A stretch of 64,000 bases of DNA from Tautonia rosea (GTDB lineage: Bacteria; Planctomycetota; Planctomycetia; Isosphaerales; Isosphaeraceae): positions 351,373 to 415,372 of the forward strand of contig NZ_JABBYO010000007.1 in assembly GCF_012958305.1 (NCBI RefSeq), in the 5' to 3' direction. A program made the position numbers and the translations under genes. Numbering within the stretch: the stretch's first letter is position 1; each line of letters opens with the position of its first letter. This document shows positions 8,937 through 18,214 of the stretch, in pieces. The notes below the pieces were generated by a model. It saw only the letters and a list, made by a program, of their open reading frames with translations. It was not told the DNA's origin and did not search any database.

Positions 8937-10001
8937 ATGGCTTTGCACGCACGTCATCGGTCAACGGAGTCGGAGATGAGCAACCCCACGGACGCCTCTC
9001 GGTCCCGGTCCGGTTCATGGTCCAGAGGCATTGGCGTTTGCCCAACCCTGGCAGTGCTGCTTGCCCTGGGAGCGGCGGTCGCCGTGCCGCTTCTCCAGCA
9101 ACCCCAAACGCCCCGATCACAAATTATGTTGCCAGAGAATGGCCTGGTTTCTTCGGTGGCCTTCAACACTCAAGGCGATCGGATCTACTCCGATCACAAG
9201 GCCCTTGGCCCGACGGTTCTCCAACTCGGCCAAGAAGGAAAACTGTATCAGGAACCCTCGGTCGGCCTCGGTCGATGTTCCTTGATGACGCTCGACCCCA
9301 GCGGCCAATCGCTCTTCGTCGCCAGGGAATCCGGGGCGATTGAGGTCCGCGACGCGGAATCATTCGACCTGCGACAAACCCTTCCCGGTCCCAGCCGAAG
9401 CCTCAGTCTGGCCGTTTCAACCGATGGCCAGAGGCTGATCTCGGTCGACCCGTCCAATGTCTGCCGCTGCTGGTCGTTGACTGAGCAGAACGTCGCGTGG
9501 CAATACTCCGAGCAGTCCGGAATCAGTCAATGCACCTTCTCCCCCGATGGAAGGTTCGTGATCCTGGGCTTCCGGCACGGAGAGATCGCCGTGCTCGACG
9601 CCTCGACCGGCGTCGAACTCACGCGATGGGATGGTCACGGGTATGGTGCGCTCCTCCTCGCACTGGCCTTTACCCCGGACGGACAAACCCTGGTCAGTGT
9701 CGGACTCGAAGGACGGCTGCGAACCTGGGATGCCCTGAAAAACTGGGAAATGCATCACGACATCTCGATGCCAGGAGGGACCTCCCGGAGCCTGGCCATC
9801 GCTCCCGATGGTCAGACCTTGGCAACCGGGCACAACGATGGCTACGTCCGAGTCTGGGACCTCTCCACAGGATCGTTGCTGGGAGAGGCGGCGATGGCGA
9901 ACATTCAGCTGAGTTCGGTCTGCTTTGCGCCGGGGGGACAACAGCTGGCTGTCTCTTACGGATCAACGGTCGCATTGATCTCGACGCCGGGGTCGGTCTG
10001 A
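8937..10001 (+). CDS. WD40 repeat protein with N-terminal membrane anchor
   Basis: 354 residues. A hydrophobic segment (TLAVLLALGAAVAVPLL, about 41-57) suggests a single membrane anchor or signal. From about residue 70 on, repeated units with the pattern F-x-P-D-G-x ... V-x-D-x-x-T-G appear, e.g. CTFSPDGRFVILGF, LAFTPDGQTLVSVG, LAIAPDGQTLATGHNDGYVRVWDLSTG and VCFAPGGQQLAV. That is about six to seven WD40 blades, enough for one propeller outside the membrane, probably for protein binding. Start 8937 follows GAGGTGG; an ATG at 8976, after GGAG, is a fair alternative. Partner and role unknown. Confidence 0.75.
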   Translation: MALHARHRSTESEMSNPTDASRSRSGSWSRGIGVCPTLAVLLALGAAVAVPLLQQPQTPRSQIMLPENGLVSSVAFNTQGDRIYSDHKALGPTVLQLGQEGKLYQEPSVGLGRCSLMTLDPSGQSLFVARESGAIEVRDAESFDLRQTLPGPSRSLSLAVSTDGQRLISVDPSNVCRCWSLTEQNVAWQYSEQSGISQCTFSPDGRFVILGFRHGEIAVLDASTGVELTRWDGHGYGALLLALAFTPDGQTLVSVGLEGRLRTWDALKNWEMHHDISMPGGTSRSLAIAPDGQTLATGHNDGYVRVWDLSTGSLLGEAAMANIQLSSVCFAPGGQQLAVSYGSTVALISTPGSV

Positions 10002-10003
10002 CC

Positions 10004-10020
10004 GACCCGACCTCCGGGTC
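10004..10020. terminator. Weak hairpin between convergent genes
   Basis: GACCCG / CGGGTC with a 5-base loop directly after the WD40 stop and before the pckA stop at 10047. Six-bp stem and no T-run, so only a candidate. Confidence 0.25.
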
Positions 10021-10046
10021 TTGATGCGCTTGGTCCTCCGAGGCGA

Positions 10047-11672
10047 TCACGCTGAGTTCAATGGCCCGGCCTTCGCGATGTCAGGGCTAATTCCTTCGAA
10101 ACGCTCAAAGTTCTTCCGGAATCGCTCGGCGAGCTGTCGGGCTGCAATGTCGTAACCCTTCGGGTTCGCCCAGGCCGATCGCGGTTCAAGGATGGTCTGG
10201 GGAACTCCCATGCAGGTCTCAGGATGACTGAGACCGAAGACCGGATCGGTCTTCAGCGGCGCCTCGTCGAGGCGTCCTGAGAGTACGGCATCGACCATCG
10301 CCCGCGTATACGGCAGCGGAATTCGCCGGCCTTCCCCGAACCTGCCGCCGGTCCAGCCCGTGTTGAGCAGCCAGGCCTGGGTCCCGTGCTGTCGCATCTT
10401 CTTCCCGAGCAGTTCCGCATAGCGCTGGGGCGGAAGTACCATGAACGGCTCTCCGAAACAGGCACTGAAGGTCGCCGACGGCTCGGAGCCAAGACCCCGC
10501 TCGGTACCCGCAATCTTGGCGGTGTAGCCCGAGAGGAAGTGGTACATGGCCTGCTCCGGCGAGAGCCGGGAGATCGGGGGAAGGATGCCGAAGGCATCAC
10601 AGGTGAGAAAGATGATGTGTTTCGGATGGCCGGCTCGCCCGCTCGGGACGTAGTTCGGGATGAAGTCGATCGGGTAGGCCGCTCGGGTGTTTTCGGTCAG
10701 GCTTGCGTCGTCGAACTGGCAGATCCGGGTCTCAGGATCAAGCACGACGTTTTCCAGCACCGTCCCGAAACGGATCGCGCCGTATATTTCTGGTTCGTTG
10801 ATCCGATCAAGGCGGATGCACTTGGCGTAGCATCCTCCCTCGATGTTGAACACGCCCGCGTCGGACCAGCCATGCTCGTCGTCGCCGATCAGGTGCCGAC
10901 GGCGGTCGGCCGACAGGGTCGTCTTGCCCGTCCCTGAAAGGCCGAAAAAGACGGCCACGTCTCCCGAGTCTCCCACGTTCGCCGAGCAATGCATTGACAT
11001 GACATCGCGTCTTGGCAACAGGTAATTCAAGATCGAGAAGACTGACTTCTTGATCTCTCCCGCGTACAGCGTTCCGCCGATCAGGACCATCCTTCGAGCA
11101 AAGTTTACCAGAATAAACACCTCGCTCCGCGTGCCATCACGCTCGGGATCCGCCTTGAAGTCGGGCACGGCGAGGATGGTGAACTCGGGCCGAAACGCAC
11201 GCTGTTGCTCGGATGATGGCATGAGGAACAGTTGGTGGGAAAAGAGCGCGTGATAAGCACGTTCGCAGATCACCCGAACCGCCAGTCGATGATCCGGATC
11301 GGCCCCGGCAAACGTGTCGCTCACATACACCGGCCGTCCTTGAAGATGCTCCTGCACCCGGACGAGCAGGCGATCGAACACATCCGACGGGATCGGCCGA
11401 TTCACCGACCCCCAGGCAATTTCCCCCTCCGAGTCTGGCTCTTGCACGATGAACTTGTCTTGCGGCGATCGTCCCGTATAGGCCCCCGTTTGAAACACGG
11501 TGGCGCCGGAGTGTGCCAGCTGGCCTTCGCCTCGACGTAGCGCATGCTCAACCAGCACGGCTTGCGGAAGATTCCAGAACGTCTCCCCGAGCCCAATCAG
11601 CCCTTGATCTTCGAGCGTGACGGTAAGGGACAGGGGGGGCGGTTCGTTCGATGTCTCGAAGCTGGCAGCCAT
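10047..11672 (-). CDS. pckA: Phosphoenolpyruvate carboxykinase (ATP)
   Basis: 541 residues, the normal length of the ATP-dependent enzyme that converts oxaloacetate and ATP to PEP, CO2 and ADP in gluconeogenesis. Visible motifs: TGRSPQDKF (66-74), the substrate and metal region ending MSMHCSANVG (225-234), the P-loop GLSGTGKTT (244-252), IGDDEHGW (262-269) and the adenine-binding C-terminal part with LSPEQAMYHFLSGYTAK. The ATG at 11672 has GAGG five bases upstream; a TTG at 11705, after GGGAG at good spacing, would add 11 residues (PPEPYLAEAP) and cannot be excluded. The frame is open to 11978, but that part overlaps the coaB-like gene and is not coding. Cytoplasmic, monocistronic. Confidence 0.95.
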   Translation of the reverse strand: MAASFETSNEPPPLSLTVTLEDQGLIGLGETFWNLPQAVLVEHALRRGEGQLAHSGATVFQTGAYTGRSPQDKFIVQEPDSEGEIAWGSVNRPIPSDVFDRLLVRVQEHLQGRPVYVSDTFAGADPDHRLAVRVICERAYHALFSHQLFLMPSSEQQRAFRPEFTILAVPDFKADPERDGTRSEVFILVNFARRMVLIGGTLYAGEIKKSVFSILNYLLPRRDVMSMHCSANVGDSGDVAVFFGLSGTGKTTLSADRRRHLIGDDEHGWSDAGVFNIEGGCYAKCIRLDRINEPEIYGAIRFGTVLENVVLDPETRICQFDDASLTENTRAAYPIDFIPNYVPSGRAGHPKHIIFLTCDAFGILPPISRLSPEQAMYHFLSGYTAKIAGTERGLGSEPSATFSACFGEPFMVLPPQRYAELLGKKMRQHGTQAWLLNTGWTGGRFGEGRRIPLPYTRAMVDAVLSGRLDEAPLKTDPVFGLSHPETCMGVPQTILEPRSAWANPKGYDIAARQLAERFRKNFERFEGISPDIAKAGPLNSA

Positions 11673-11862
11673 CGGGGCCTCGGCAAGGTAGGGCTCGGGT
11701 GGCAAGGTCGATCTCCCTGCCTCCGGACGATCATGGAGAATTCCACAGGTACACGATCGGTAGCGTGTGACCAACAGGTGACTTCCAACAGCAGGCGGCA
11801 CACGCCATGCCGGGCACCGAAAAGGGCCATCCGGCCTCGGGCCGGCGTCTCGGCAATGACGA

Positions 11863-12636
11863 TCAACGCTCGCGATCACCTCCTGCCCAACGAGACACGC
11901 GATCGACGAGCAAACGGGCCAGGTCGCCGTCTTCCGGTCCCAACGTTTCGACCGGAGCATTGGGGCGTACCAGGGCAATTGTATGCCGTCCGGCCCGATA
12001 AAGGCGTAGGTCGTTTGCCACGGTCAGGTCCGTCCGGTTGATGCGGTACGCCTCCTCGGCGGCTCGGATCAATTCCGACTCCGCTGATCCCGATAGGAGC
12101 TTGAATCCCACCAGAAACGCTTGTGGTGCCCAGTCCCGTACCGATTGGATGACCTTCTGCGTCCTTTGGCAGTGAATGGTCAGCACCTCGGCTTCCGAAC
12201 CGATCTTGCCCGAGGCGGCGATCGGCTCGTAATCCGAGGCGGCCATGGCCAGCATCACCACATCCACGGGCTTGGACCGAAGCACCTCCTCCAGCGTCCG
12301 AGCGTACTCGGCGACGGTTCCCTTCGAGAGCGGTACGAGATGAAGCCGATCACGCTGGACTTGCCAGCGATCGGCCAGAGTCTCCAGGTCATGCCGAAGC
12401 TCCTCAACCGGCCTAGCCAGGTCGATCGCACTGAGATGCCGACGGATCGGCAGTTCTGCCATCGGCGCATGCAGGTGCCAGACCGTCGCGCCTCGGTCGA
12501 GCCACGCTTCGGTAATGGCTGCCGAGAACCGACCGGTCGAGGCGTTGGCAATGTGCCTCACGTCATCGATCGGCGCGATCGTACCTCCGCCGGTTACGAC
12601 GACGTTCCAGGGTCTCGATCCGCCTCGCTCACTCAC
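11863..12636 (-). CDS. CoaB-like phosphopantothenate-cysteine ligase domain protein
   Basis: 257 residues. NVVVTGGGTIAPIDDVRHIANASTG (about 11-35) matches the nucleotide-binding start of the DFP/CoaB domain, and AMAASDYEPIAASGKIGS (about 132-149), LVGFKL and N-R-T-D-L-T-V-A-N-D-L also follow CoaB. The family joins 4'-phosphopantothenate and cysteine in CoA biosynthesis. Most bacteria have a CoaBC fusion of about 400 residues; here the flavin-binding CoaC half is absent, so a separate CoaC must exist if this is the CoA-pathway enzyme. The start overlaps the end of the Uma2 gene by 8 bases, which implies translational coupling. Confidence 0.8.
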   Translation of the reverse strand: MSERGGSRPWNVVVTGGGTIAPIDDVRHIANASTGRFSAAITEAWLDRGATVWHLHAPMAELPIRRHLSAIDLARPVEELRHDLETLADRWQVQRDRLHLVPLSKGTVAEYARTLEEVLRSKPVDVVMLAMAASDYEPIAASGKIGSEAEVLTIHCQRTQKVIQSVRDWAPQAFLVGFKLLSGSAESELIRAAEEAYRINRTDLTVANDLRLYRAGRHTIALVRPNAPVETLGPEDGDLARLLVDRVSRWAGGDRER

Positions 12637-13306
12637 CCTCTCGCCGCTCCTCGCCCCGGACCCGAGGCACCAGCTCGTCCCGGACCCAGGCCCTCAGCCG
12701 GAGGAGCCAATGAGACTCGATGACCGAATGGGGCTGATTGATCCATGAGAAGACCTCCGCTGATGACAGAAATGGAAAGGCCGAACTAATCGGTGTTTCA
12801 ATGGAAGCCCGGTCTCCTCCGAGTCGGAAAAATCGCAATCGCGATTGTGAGCAGACCCAGACCTCGGGCACTCCGAGCCGTCGGTCAATCTCGATGGCCC
12901 GTTTCGCGCTGTGCGTCACGATCACTTCGATCGCCAGGTCCGGAGGCGGGTCGACGTTCAGGTCGAGTTCCATCTTGCCGACCATTTGATCCGCGTTCGC
13001 GAGGTAGAAGTTCTCGTCCCCCTCAACTGCGATGTTCAGGTCGTCTCGGGAAAGCGTGGTGGCTCCAATCGGAGTACAGGGCATCTCCAGTCCGGTCGAA
13101 CTCTCCATGACAAAGATCCCAAGCCGCCGCGCCGATCGCTCATGAGGCATTGAGGGTGACACCAGCGTCAATCTCCCGTCGAGATACCAGATCCGGGGCG
13201 ATCGCCGTTCGCCTCGCACCTTGAGCATCCGCTTGAACCCCGACCAGGACACGTCGATCAGGTCGATTTGTGAGTCCCTTGCCTTCTGCCTCGTCGCGGA
13301 CGCCAT
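12629..13306 (-). CDS. Uma2 family restriction-endonuclease-like protein (DUF820)
   Basis: 225 residues. The blocks YLDGRLTLVSPSMPHE (about 43-58) and PDLAIEVIVTHSAKRAIEIDRRLGVPEVWV (about 119-148) are characteristic of Uma2/DUF820 proteins, which have the PD-(D/E)xK nuclease fold; the candidate active-site set is D (PDL), E (AIEV) and K (SAKR). The family is hugely expanded in cyanobacteria and Planctomycetes and its biological role is unknown. The ATG at 13306 is chosen because GGAGGG stands six bases before it. Its stop overlaps the coaB-like start. A disabled relative lies at 23.7-24.3 kb. Confidence 0.85.
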   Translation of the reverse strand: MASATRQKARDSQIDLIDVSWSGFKRMLKVRGERRSPRIWYLDGRLTLVSPSMPHERSARRLGIFVMESSTGLEMPCTPIGATTLSRDDLNIAVEGDENFYLANADQMVGKMELDLNVDPPPDLAIEVIVTHSAKRAIEIDRRLGVPEVWVCSQSRLRFFRLGGDRASIETPISSAFPFLSSAEVFSWINQPHSVIESHWLLRLRAWVRDELVPRVRGEERREGE

Positions 13307-13431
13307 CAACACCCTCCGTTTCGCCGATCGCCTGACCGCCTCTTTGCCGTCCCGAGGGGATTCCGTAAGCTGTGCAGTTCACTCAACGACGCCAGTCTCC
13401 GTTTCGAGTCGAGACGACCGAGGTTCCCGCG

Positions 13432-14736
13432 ATGAGCACCACATTCCCCCATGACCCCCAGGCCAAAGCGTTGTTCGAACAAATCGCATCCTGGCCGATC
13501 TACGATCCTCACTCACACATCGACGCTCACAGCCCGGCCTCTCGAAACCTCGATGAAGTCCTCGGCTACCACTACTATACCGAACTCGCCCACTCGGCCG
13601 GGATGCCAGCTGCCGAGGTCGATCCCGGCCTCGATCCCTTCACCCGGGCCCGCAACCTCTCCCGCCACCTCCACCGGATTGACAACACAGTCCAGTATTC
13701 CTGGCTGCTCGAAATTGCCCGGACCTTTCACGGCTTCGAAGGCGACCGCATCGACGCCGACACCATCGACGACCTGTACCGGCGGGCTGACCACTCGCAG
13801 GACGGCGAGGCCTGGGACCGCTCCGTCTGGCAAACCTCTCAGCTCGAAGCCGTCTTCCTGACCAACGACTTCGACGACCCGCTCGAAGGCTGGGATACCT
13901 CAACCTACGTCCCTTGCCTTCGCACCGACGACCTCGTCCTCAAGCTGCACGAACCGAGGACCCTGCAGCGTCTCATGGCCTCGACAAACGTTGATGTCGA
14001 GGACGTGAAGTCGCTCCGCTTGGCGATCGCCTCGCTCTTCGAGTACTTCGTCGAGCACGGGGCAAGAGCCTGCGCGATCAGCTTGCCGCCGGACTTCATC
14101 CCCAGAAAAGCCACGCCGATCGCCTCGCAGAATTCCGTCCGACGTGCCTTGAAGCACATGGACCTGCGGCCCGACGAGCACGAGGAGATCCGGTCGCTCG
14201 TCTTCTGGACCCTCGCAGAACTCTGCGCCGAGTGGAAGCTGCCGTTCGACCTGATGATCGGCCCGATCCGCAACGTCTATCCCGCCGGCGTGACCGGGGG
14301 CCGCGACCTGTTCGATCGCCGCGTCAGCCTGCATGACTACGCCGCGCTGTTTAACCACTTCTCCGAGGTCACGTTCCCCGTCTCAACCCTTTCTCCCGAT
14401 GCCGGGGCTGAGCTGGTCGCCTTCTCGTGGATCCTGCCGAACGTTGTGCCCAACGGCCACTGGTGGTATTCGAATGTGCCGGCCTTCATCGCCGCAGACC
14501 TGAAAGCCCGGCTCCAGGCCGTCCCCAAGACCAAGCAGGTCGGCTATTACTCCGACGCCTACAAGCTCGAATTCATCTTGCCGAAGTTCAACATGTATCG
14601 TCGCCTACTGGCCGAGTATCTCGCCGAGGATTGCATCCGAGGCCGCGGCTGGACCGAAGACCGGGCCCTCGAACTCGCCCGGTTGGTCCTGCTCGACAAC
14701 CCCCGTCGCATCTTCGCCCGCCCCAACGAGAGTTAG
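13432..14736 (+). CDS. Glucuronate isomerase family (UxaC-like amidohydrolase)
   Basis: 434 residues. IYDPHSHIDAHSP (about 23-35) supplies the H-x-H metal-binding motif, followed by NLDEVLGYHYYTEL; the helical insertion and WILPNVVPNGHWWYSN (about 340-355) with YSDAYKLEFILPKFNMYRR near the C-terminus match the uronate isomerase (PF02614) superfamily as found in Planctomycetes. UxaC interconverts glucuronate/fructuronate or galacturonate/tagaturonate. No other uronate pathway gene is adjacent, so the exact substrate is inferred only from family. Start 13432 has GAGG eight bases upstream; an upstream ATG at 13372 adds 20 unrelated residues. Confidence 0.82.
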   Translation: MSTTFPHDPQAKALFEQIASWPIYDPHSHIDAHSPASRNLDEVLGYHYYTELAHSAGMPAAEVDPGLDPFTRARNLSRHLHRIDNTVQYSWLLEIARTFHGFEGDRIDADTIDDLYRRADHSQDGEAWDRSVWQTSQLEAVFLTNDFDDPLEGWDTSTYVPCLRTDDLVLKLHEPRTLQRLMASTNVDVEDVKSLRLAIASLFEYFVEHGARACAISLPPDFIPRKATPIASQNSVRRALKHMDLRPDEHEEIRSLVFWTLAELCAEWKLPFDLMIGPIRNVYPAGVTGGRDLFDRRVSLHDYAALFNHFSEVTFPVSTLSPDAGAELVAFSWILPNVVPNGHWWYSNVPAFIAADLKARLQAVPKTKQVGYYSDAYKLEFILPKFNMYRRLLAEYLAEDCIRGRGWTEDRALELARLVLLDNPRRIFARPNES

Positions 14737-14991
14737 ACGGAAAGCGAAACCCTCGCCGTTGAGATCGATCTCTCACAACCCTTCGTCAGATCCGCTAACC
14801 CCGGGTAGATCGGTTGATTCCGAGGGATCGGACCCGGAAGGTCCTTCCCTCGATTTGACCCGCCGCCGATTGCGAGGAACTCTTAATGATCGACGGGATA
14901 CGGGCGTTGGAGCGTTCGTATCAAGGAGTCGTCTGTGCGCCCACAGAGGGGCAACGCAGTCCGGTCGTGCACCGGAAAAGGTGGAGCACCC

Positions 14992-16335
14992 ATGTCCAGA
15001 CAGCGCTACGACTCGCGACGAATCGCAACCCTGGGACTTGGTGTCCTGCTCGGGTCTTCGTTTGGTCTCATTGCCTCAGCCTCGGCGTTTCCCCCTCCTG
15101 CCGATCTTGACGTTCCGATCGCCGCGACTGAGTCGTCCGCGGCACTTCTGACTCGACAAGATGTGGGTCGTCCCCCCGGCGGCGTGATGCGGCCTGGCTT
15201 CGGTTCCGGATTTCAAGTGCCCGGCACCGAGCTGTCTCGCGAAGAGATCGAAAAGATCGACGCCCAGCTGCTTGAAAATATCCTGCTCATCAGCGATCCG
15301 ACCGAACGATCCCTCGCTCTGGTTCAGGCCGCTCGTTACAAGATCGTTACCCGAGAGTTGGAAACAGCTCGAAGGGCACTCGACCGGGCCTCCGAGTCGA
15401 TCGATCAAATGACCGATCCGGTCCGACGCGATCTTCGTCTTATCTCAACCAGCAAGACCTTTGTCGAACTCGCCCAGGAATCGATTAACGCCGCTGTTTC
15501 CGGGGTTCCTGGCATCCTCTCGTTGGAACAAGAACTCACCCCTGAAGAGCGGATCAACGCACTGAGAGACGGCCTCGACGCCTTCACCCGGGCCAATCAG
15601 TTGGCCGCTCAGATTGGTTCCGTCGGCTATCGACCGCAGACGATGTATTTCGCCGCCGAGCAGCAGGCGATCGGCGGGCAGGCCATCGGCGTCGTTGCCT
15701 TCCGCAATCCTGGTCGCCTGGCTGATCAGCCCGATGTTCTTGCCGATCTTCGCCGCATTTCGACCGACTACATCGAGCGGGCCGCCTCCTACGCCCAGAC
15801 CATCGACTCTCCGGTCTGGCGCGATGTGACCCTCTCGGCTGTCACCTCCGCCGCCGCCAACTCGAACCAGTTCGCTCTGGCTCGTCGGATCGCCCGCTCG
15901 GTTCCCGAACTCGAAATTCGCTTCCAGGCCCTGTTGACCGTCGCCGAGGCCGAGGTCCGCCGCGGATCGTCTGACCAGGCCACCACCGACTACGCGGAGG
16001 CCGCCCGCACCGTCGCGTCCATCCCGATCGCCGACCTTCGCTCCACGCTCAACAACGTCCTGATCGAGAGTCTCATCGCCGCTGGCCGCTTCCCCGACGC
16101 CCGTCGCTGCGTCGTCTTCTACCCGACCGACATCGACCGCCTCGAAGCCCTCGGGGCCGTCGCTGAATCAATGGGCTCTCGCGGCCTCTCCGACGAAGCG
16201 CGCGACTGGATCTTCCGCGAGGTACGCCCCGAGTACCGTGACCAGCTCTACCGCCGCGTGAATGACGGTGTCCTGAGTACCCTCGAACGCTACGGCAATG
16301 ACTCCTACCTCACCAGAGACGCTGTGCCCTTCTGA
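14992..16335 (+). CDS. Exported helical protein of unknown function
   Basis: 447 residues, not recognised. The ATG at 14992 follows AGGTGGAG. Residues 1-33 look like a signal peptide (IATLGLGVLLGSSFGLIASASA). The mature part is almost wholly alpha-helical and rich in Ala, Arg, Glu and Leu, with repeated helix pairs such as ERSLALVQAARYKI, LETARRALDRASESI and QATTDYAEAARTVASI, which resembles a degenerate TPR-like solenoid. No catalytic motif. It probably acts as a periplasmic or surface scaffold (inference). Monocistronic and convergent with the DUF1559 gene. Confidence 0.65.
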   Translation: MSRQRYDSRRIATLGLGVLLGSSFGLIASASAFPPPADLDVPIAATESSAALLTRQDVGRPPGGVMRPGFGSGFQVPGTELSREEIEKIDAQLLENILLISDPTERSLALVQAARYKIVTRELETARRALDRASESIDQMTDPVRRDLRLISTSKTFVELAQESINAAVSGVPGILSLEQELTPEERINALRDGLDAFTRANQLAAQIGSVGYRPQTMYFAAEQQAIGGQAIGVVAFRNPGRLADQPDVLADLRRISTDYIERAASYAQTIDSPVWRDVTLSAVTSAAANSNQFALARRIARSVPELEIRFQALLTVAEAEVRRGSSDQATTDYAEAARTVASIPIADLRSTLNNVLIESLIAAGRFPDARRCVVFYPTDIDRLEALGAVAESMGSRGLSDEARDWIFREVRPEYRDQLYRRVNDGVLSTLERYGNDSYLTRDAVPF

Positions 16336-16439
16336 GTCAATCGCCCGCTCTCCTTCCTCACCGGAACTCCAGGCGGGCTGGCTACGCTTCCGCGACGGCT
16401 AGCCCACTCTGTTTGGTTCGAGTTCCTGCTTTCTTCCGA

Positions 16440-17954
16440 TCAGAAATCGTTCCCGCTGATGACTTCGCCCCCCGAGATCGTCGTCAGGGCCTTGAGCACC
16501 TCGGGCGAGATCGCCTTGCGGAAGGTGCGAGCGCTCCCGTCCATGAAGAGTGCAATGAAGCCCGCGGGTTGCTGACGGACTAGCACAGCCGGGTCGATCC
16601 CTTCCTGCACCTCCCAGTCGTCCGGCTTCGTCCAGACGACGGCGTTTGACGGATGAGCCTCGACGACCATGATCGTGTTCGAGGTCCCATCACGGACATC
16701 CCGGAACGTAATCGAGTCGGTTCCAGGGAAGGCAGTCTCGCCCCCACGGGGGACGAGATACGCTGTCATCCCCTCCCCGGAAACGCCCGGCCCGCGATAG
16801 GTTTCGGGCATCTGATCGATCAATGCCTTGTTGTGCGGACTGTCCCAGGGCTCGTCGAGGTGGAACTGGTCGTAGAGCGACTTCTGCTCGATGTAAGGGA
16901 GAATGTGGACGCGCCAGCTTAACAGCGGGCGACCCTCGGCGTCGGTCGAGTACGCGGGTGGCAACGACGATTGATTCCCCGATGCGAAATTATGCATGGC
17001 GAGCCCGATCTGCTTCAGGTTGTTCACGCTCCTGGCCCGGCTTGCCTCGGCCAGGGCATTGCGTACCGGGATACCGACCAGCGCCCCGGCCTGCTCCAGG
17101 CTGACGGCGATCCGGAGTTCTTCCCCCTCGACCGAGAAGGCAATGCGGCCGAGTGCCTCGACGAACTCCTGAGCCGATCCGCCACTTCGCAACCCTTCGC
17201 CGAACCGATTCAATCCCGTCCGCAACCCCTCGGCGAGTTCCTTTGCCCACTCCTCGGAGCCGGCCTTGACGATCGCTCGGGCCACCGCGTTCGGCTCGGT
17301 TTCCAACGCGACCACCGCCCACTTCCCCCGGGTCAACGGCCGGGTGGACAGGCCGCCGAATGATTCGGGAAGCCGTGGCATCAATTCCTCGATCACCCTC
17401 CGCTGATTCGCGCTCGGGATGATCAGCACGCGGGCCGGCCCGTCCCCCGAGGCGGCGAATGCCTCGTCCAGTTCCGGCCGCGGGGTGGCCCCGGCCGTTC
17501 GAATCCGCTCCAGGGCCGCATCCGACCCCGCGAAGACGGCCCCCCGAAGGATTGCGCAGGTCGGCCACGCCACAGGAGGCTCTCCCTCGGCGTTTCCACA
17601 AAGAATCCGGCCGATCGCCTCCCCGTCCGCTCCCTCGACCAGTGGCACGACGACCACCGGCAACCCGGGTAGGTCCTTCGGCTCGACGAGCACATAAAGC
17701 GTCTCCGCCCCAGCCCCCCGGAGTGCCTCGACCCAGGCCACGACTCCCGCCTTGGCCTCGTCGATCTCCCCCGGTTCCAGCACCCCCGACAGTACCCGAT
17801 CGGCCAGGTCGTCCAGGTCGAGGCTTACCAGATCCACGTGCAAGACCGCGAACACCTCCGCCCCCACGAACGGGGCGATCGCCCCCGCCCTCGGGTCCTC
17901 CGGAGGCGGGAGCATCGTTGCCGCGAGGATCGTGATCATGGAAAGAACGCTCAT
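16440..17954 (-). CDS. DUF1559-type protein with long unknown N-terminal domain
   Basis: 504 residues. The C-terminal 200 residues are the planctomycete DUF1559 module: ARSVNNLKQIGLAMHNF (about 330), LLSWRVHILPYIEQKSLYDQF (about 368), EPWDSPHNK, FRDVRDGTSNTIMVVEA and FIALFMDGSARTFRK. Standard DUF1559 proteins begin with a type IV prepilin leader, but this one starts with MSVLSMITILAATMLPPPEDPRAG, a plain hydrophobic signal, followed by about 300 residues of a different domain with FAVLHVDLVSLDLDDLA. The start 17954 has GGAG ten bases upstream. Likely secreted or surface-associated. Function is unknown for the family. Confidence 0.75.
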   Translation of the reverse strand: MSVLSMITILAATMLPPPEDPRAGAIAPFVGAEVFAVLHVDLVSLDLDDLADRVLSGVLEPGEIDEAKAGVVAWVEALRGAGAETLYVLVEPKDLPGLPVVVVPLVEGADGEAIGRILCGNAEGEPPVAWPTCAILRGAVFAGSDAALERIRTAGATPRPELDEAFAASGDGPARVLIIPSANQRRVIEELMPRLPESFGGLSTRPLTRGKWAVVALETEPNAVARAIVKAGSEEWAKELAEGLRTGLNRFGEGLRSGGSAQEFVEALGRIAFSVEGEELRIAVSLEQAGALVGIPVRNALAEASRARSVNNLKQIGLAMHNFASGNQSSLPPAYSTDAEGRPLLSWRVHILPYIEQKSLYDQFHLDEPWDSPHNKALIDQMPETYRGPGVSGEGMTAYLVPRGGETAFPGTDSITFRDVRDGTSNTIMVVEAHPSNAVVWTKPDDWEVQEGIDPAVLVRQQPAGFIALFMDGSARTFRKAISPEVLKALTTISGGEVISGNDF

Positions 17955-18014
17955 ATTCGATCGCTCCAAATTGAAGGAGAATGGAATTCCTCTCCGAAAA
18001 TTCGTAGGGTGCCG

Positions 18015-18053
18015 TCGAGTCCTCGAAGACGCACCGATCCCTTTCACTCGATC
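18015..18053. repeat. 39-bp direct repeat, copy 1
   Basis: Copy 1 of a 39-base unit starting TCGAGTCCTCGAAGACGC and ending CACTCGATC. It matches copy 2 at 18215-18253 in 36 of 39 positions, and the two are exactly 200 bases apart. Confidence 0.8.
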
Positions 18054-18173
18054 CCGGGTGGCCCCGGTTGCTCGCCAACCGGGGCGGCGCAGCCGCAAGA
18101 GGCCACGGGTGGCCGCACCGAGACCGCTCGTCGCTCCGCGACCCCGGTTGACGAGCAACCGGGGCCACCCGGG
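18053..18173. repeat. REP/BIME-like palindromic element
   Basis: Two hairpins lie head to head. Each has a 9-bp stem CCCCGGTTG / CAACCGGGG around a 5-base loop, at 18062-18084 and 18142-18164. Besides this, the outer 22 bases (18053-18074) are the exact reverse complement of 18152-18173. The structure sits between the two copies of the 39-bp direct repeat in the gap between two minus-strand genes. This layout is like bacterial interspersed mosaic elements; mobilisation or an RNA function is inference. Confidence 0.75.
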
Positions 18174-18214
18174 CAACGGGCGACGCATCTATTTGAAGCG
18201 GGAGTAAGGGGGCA

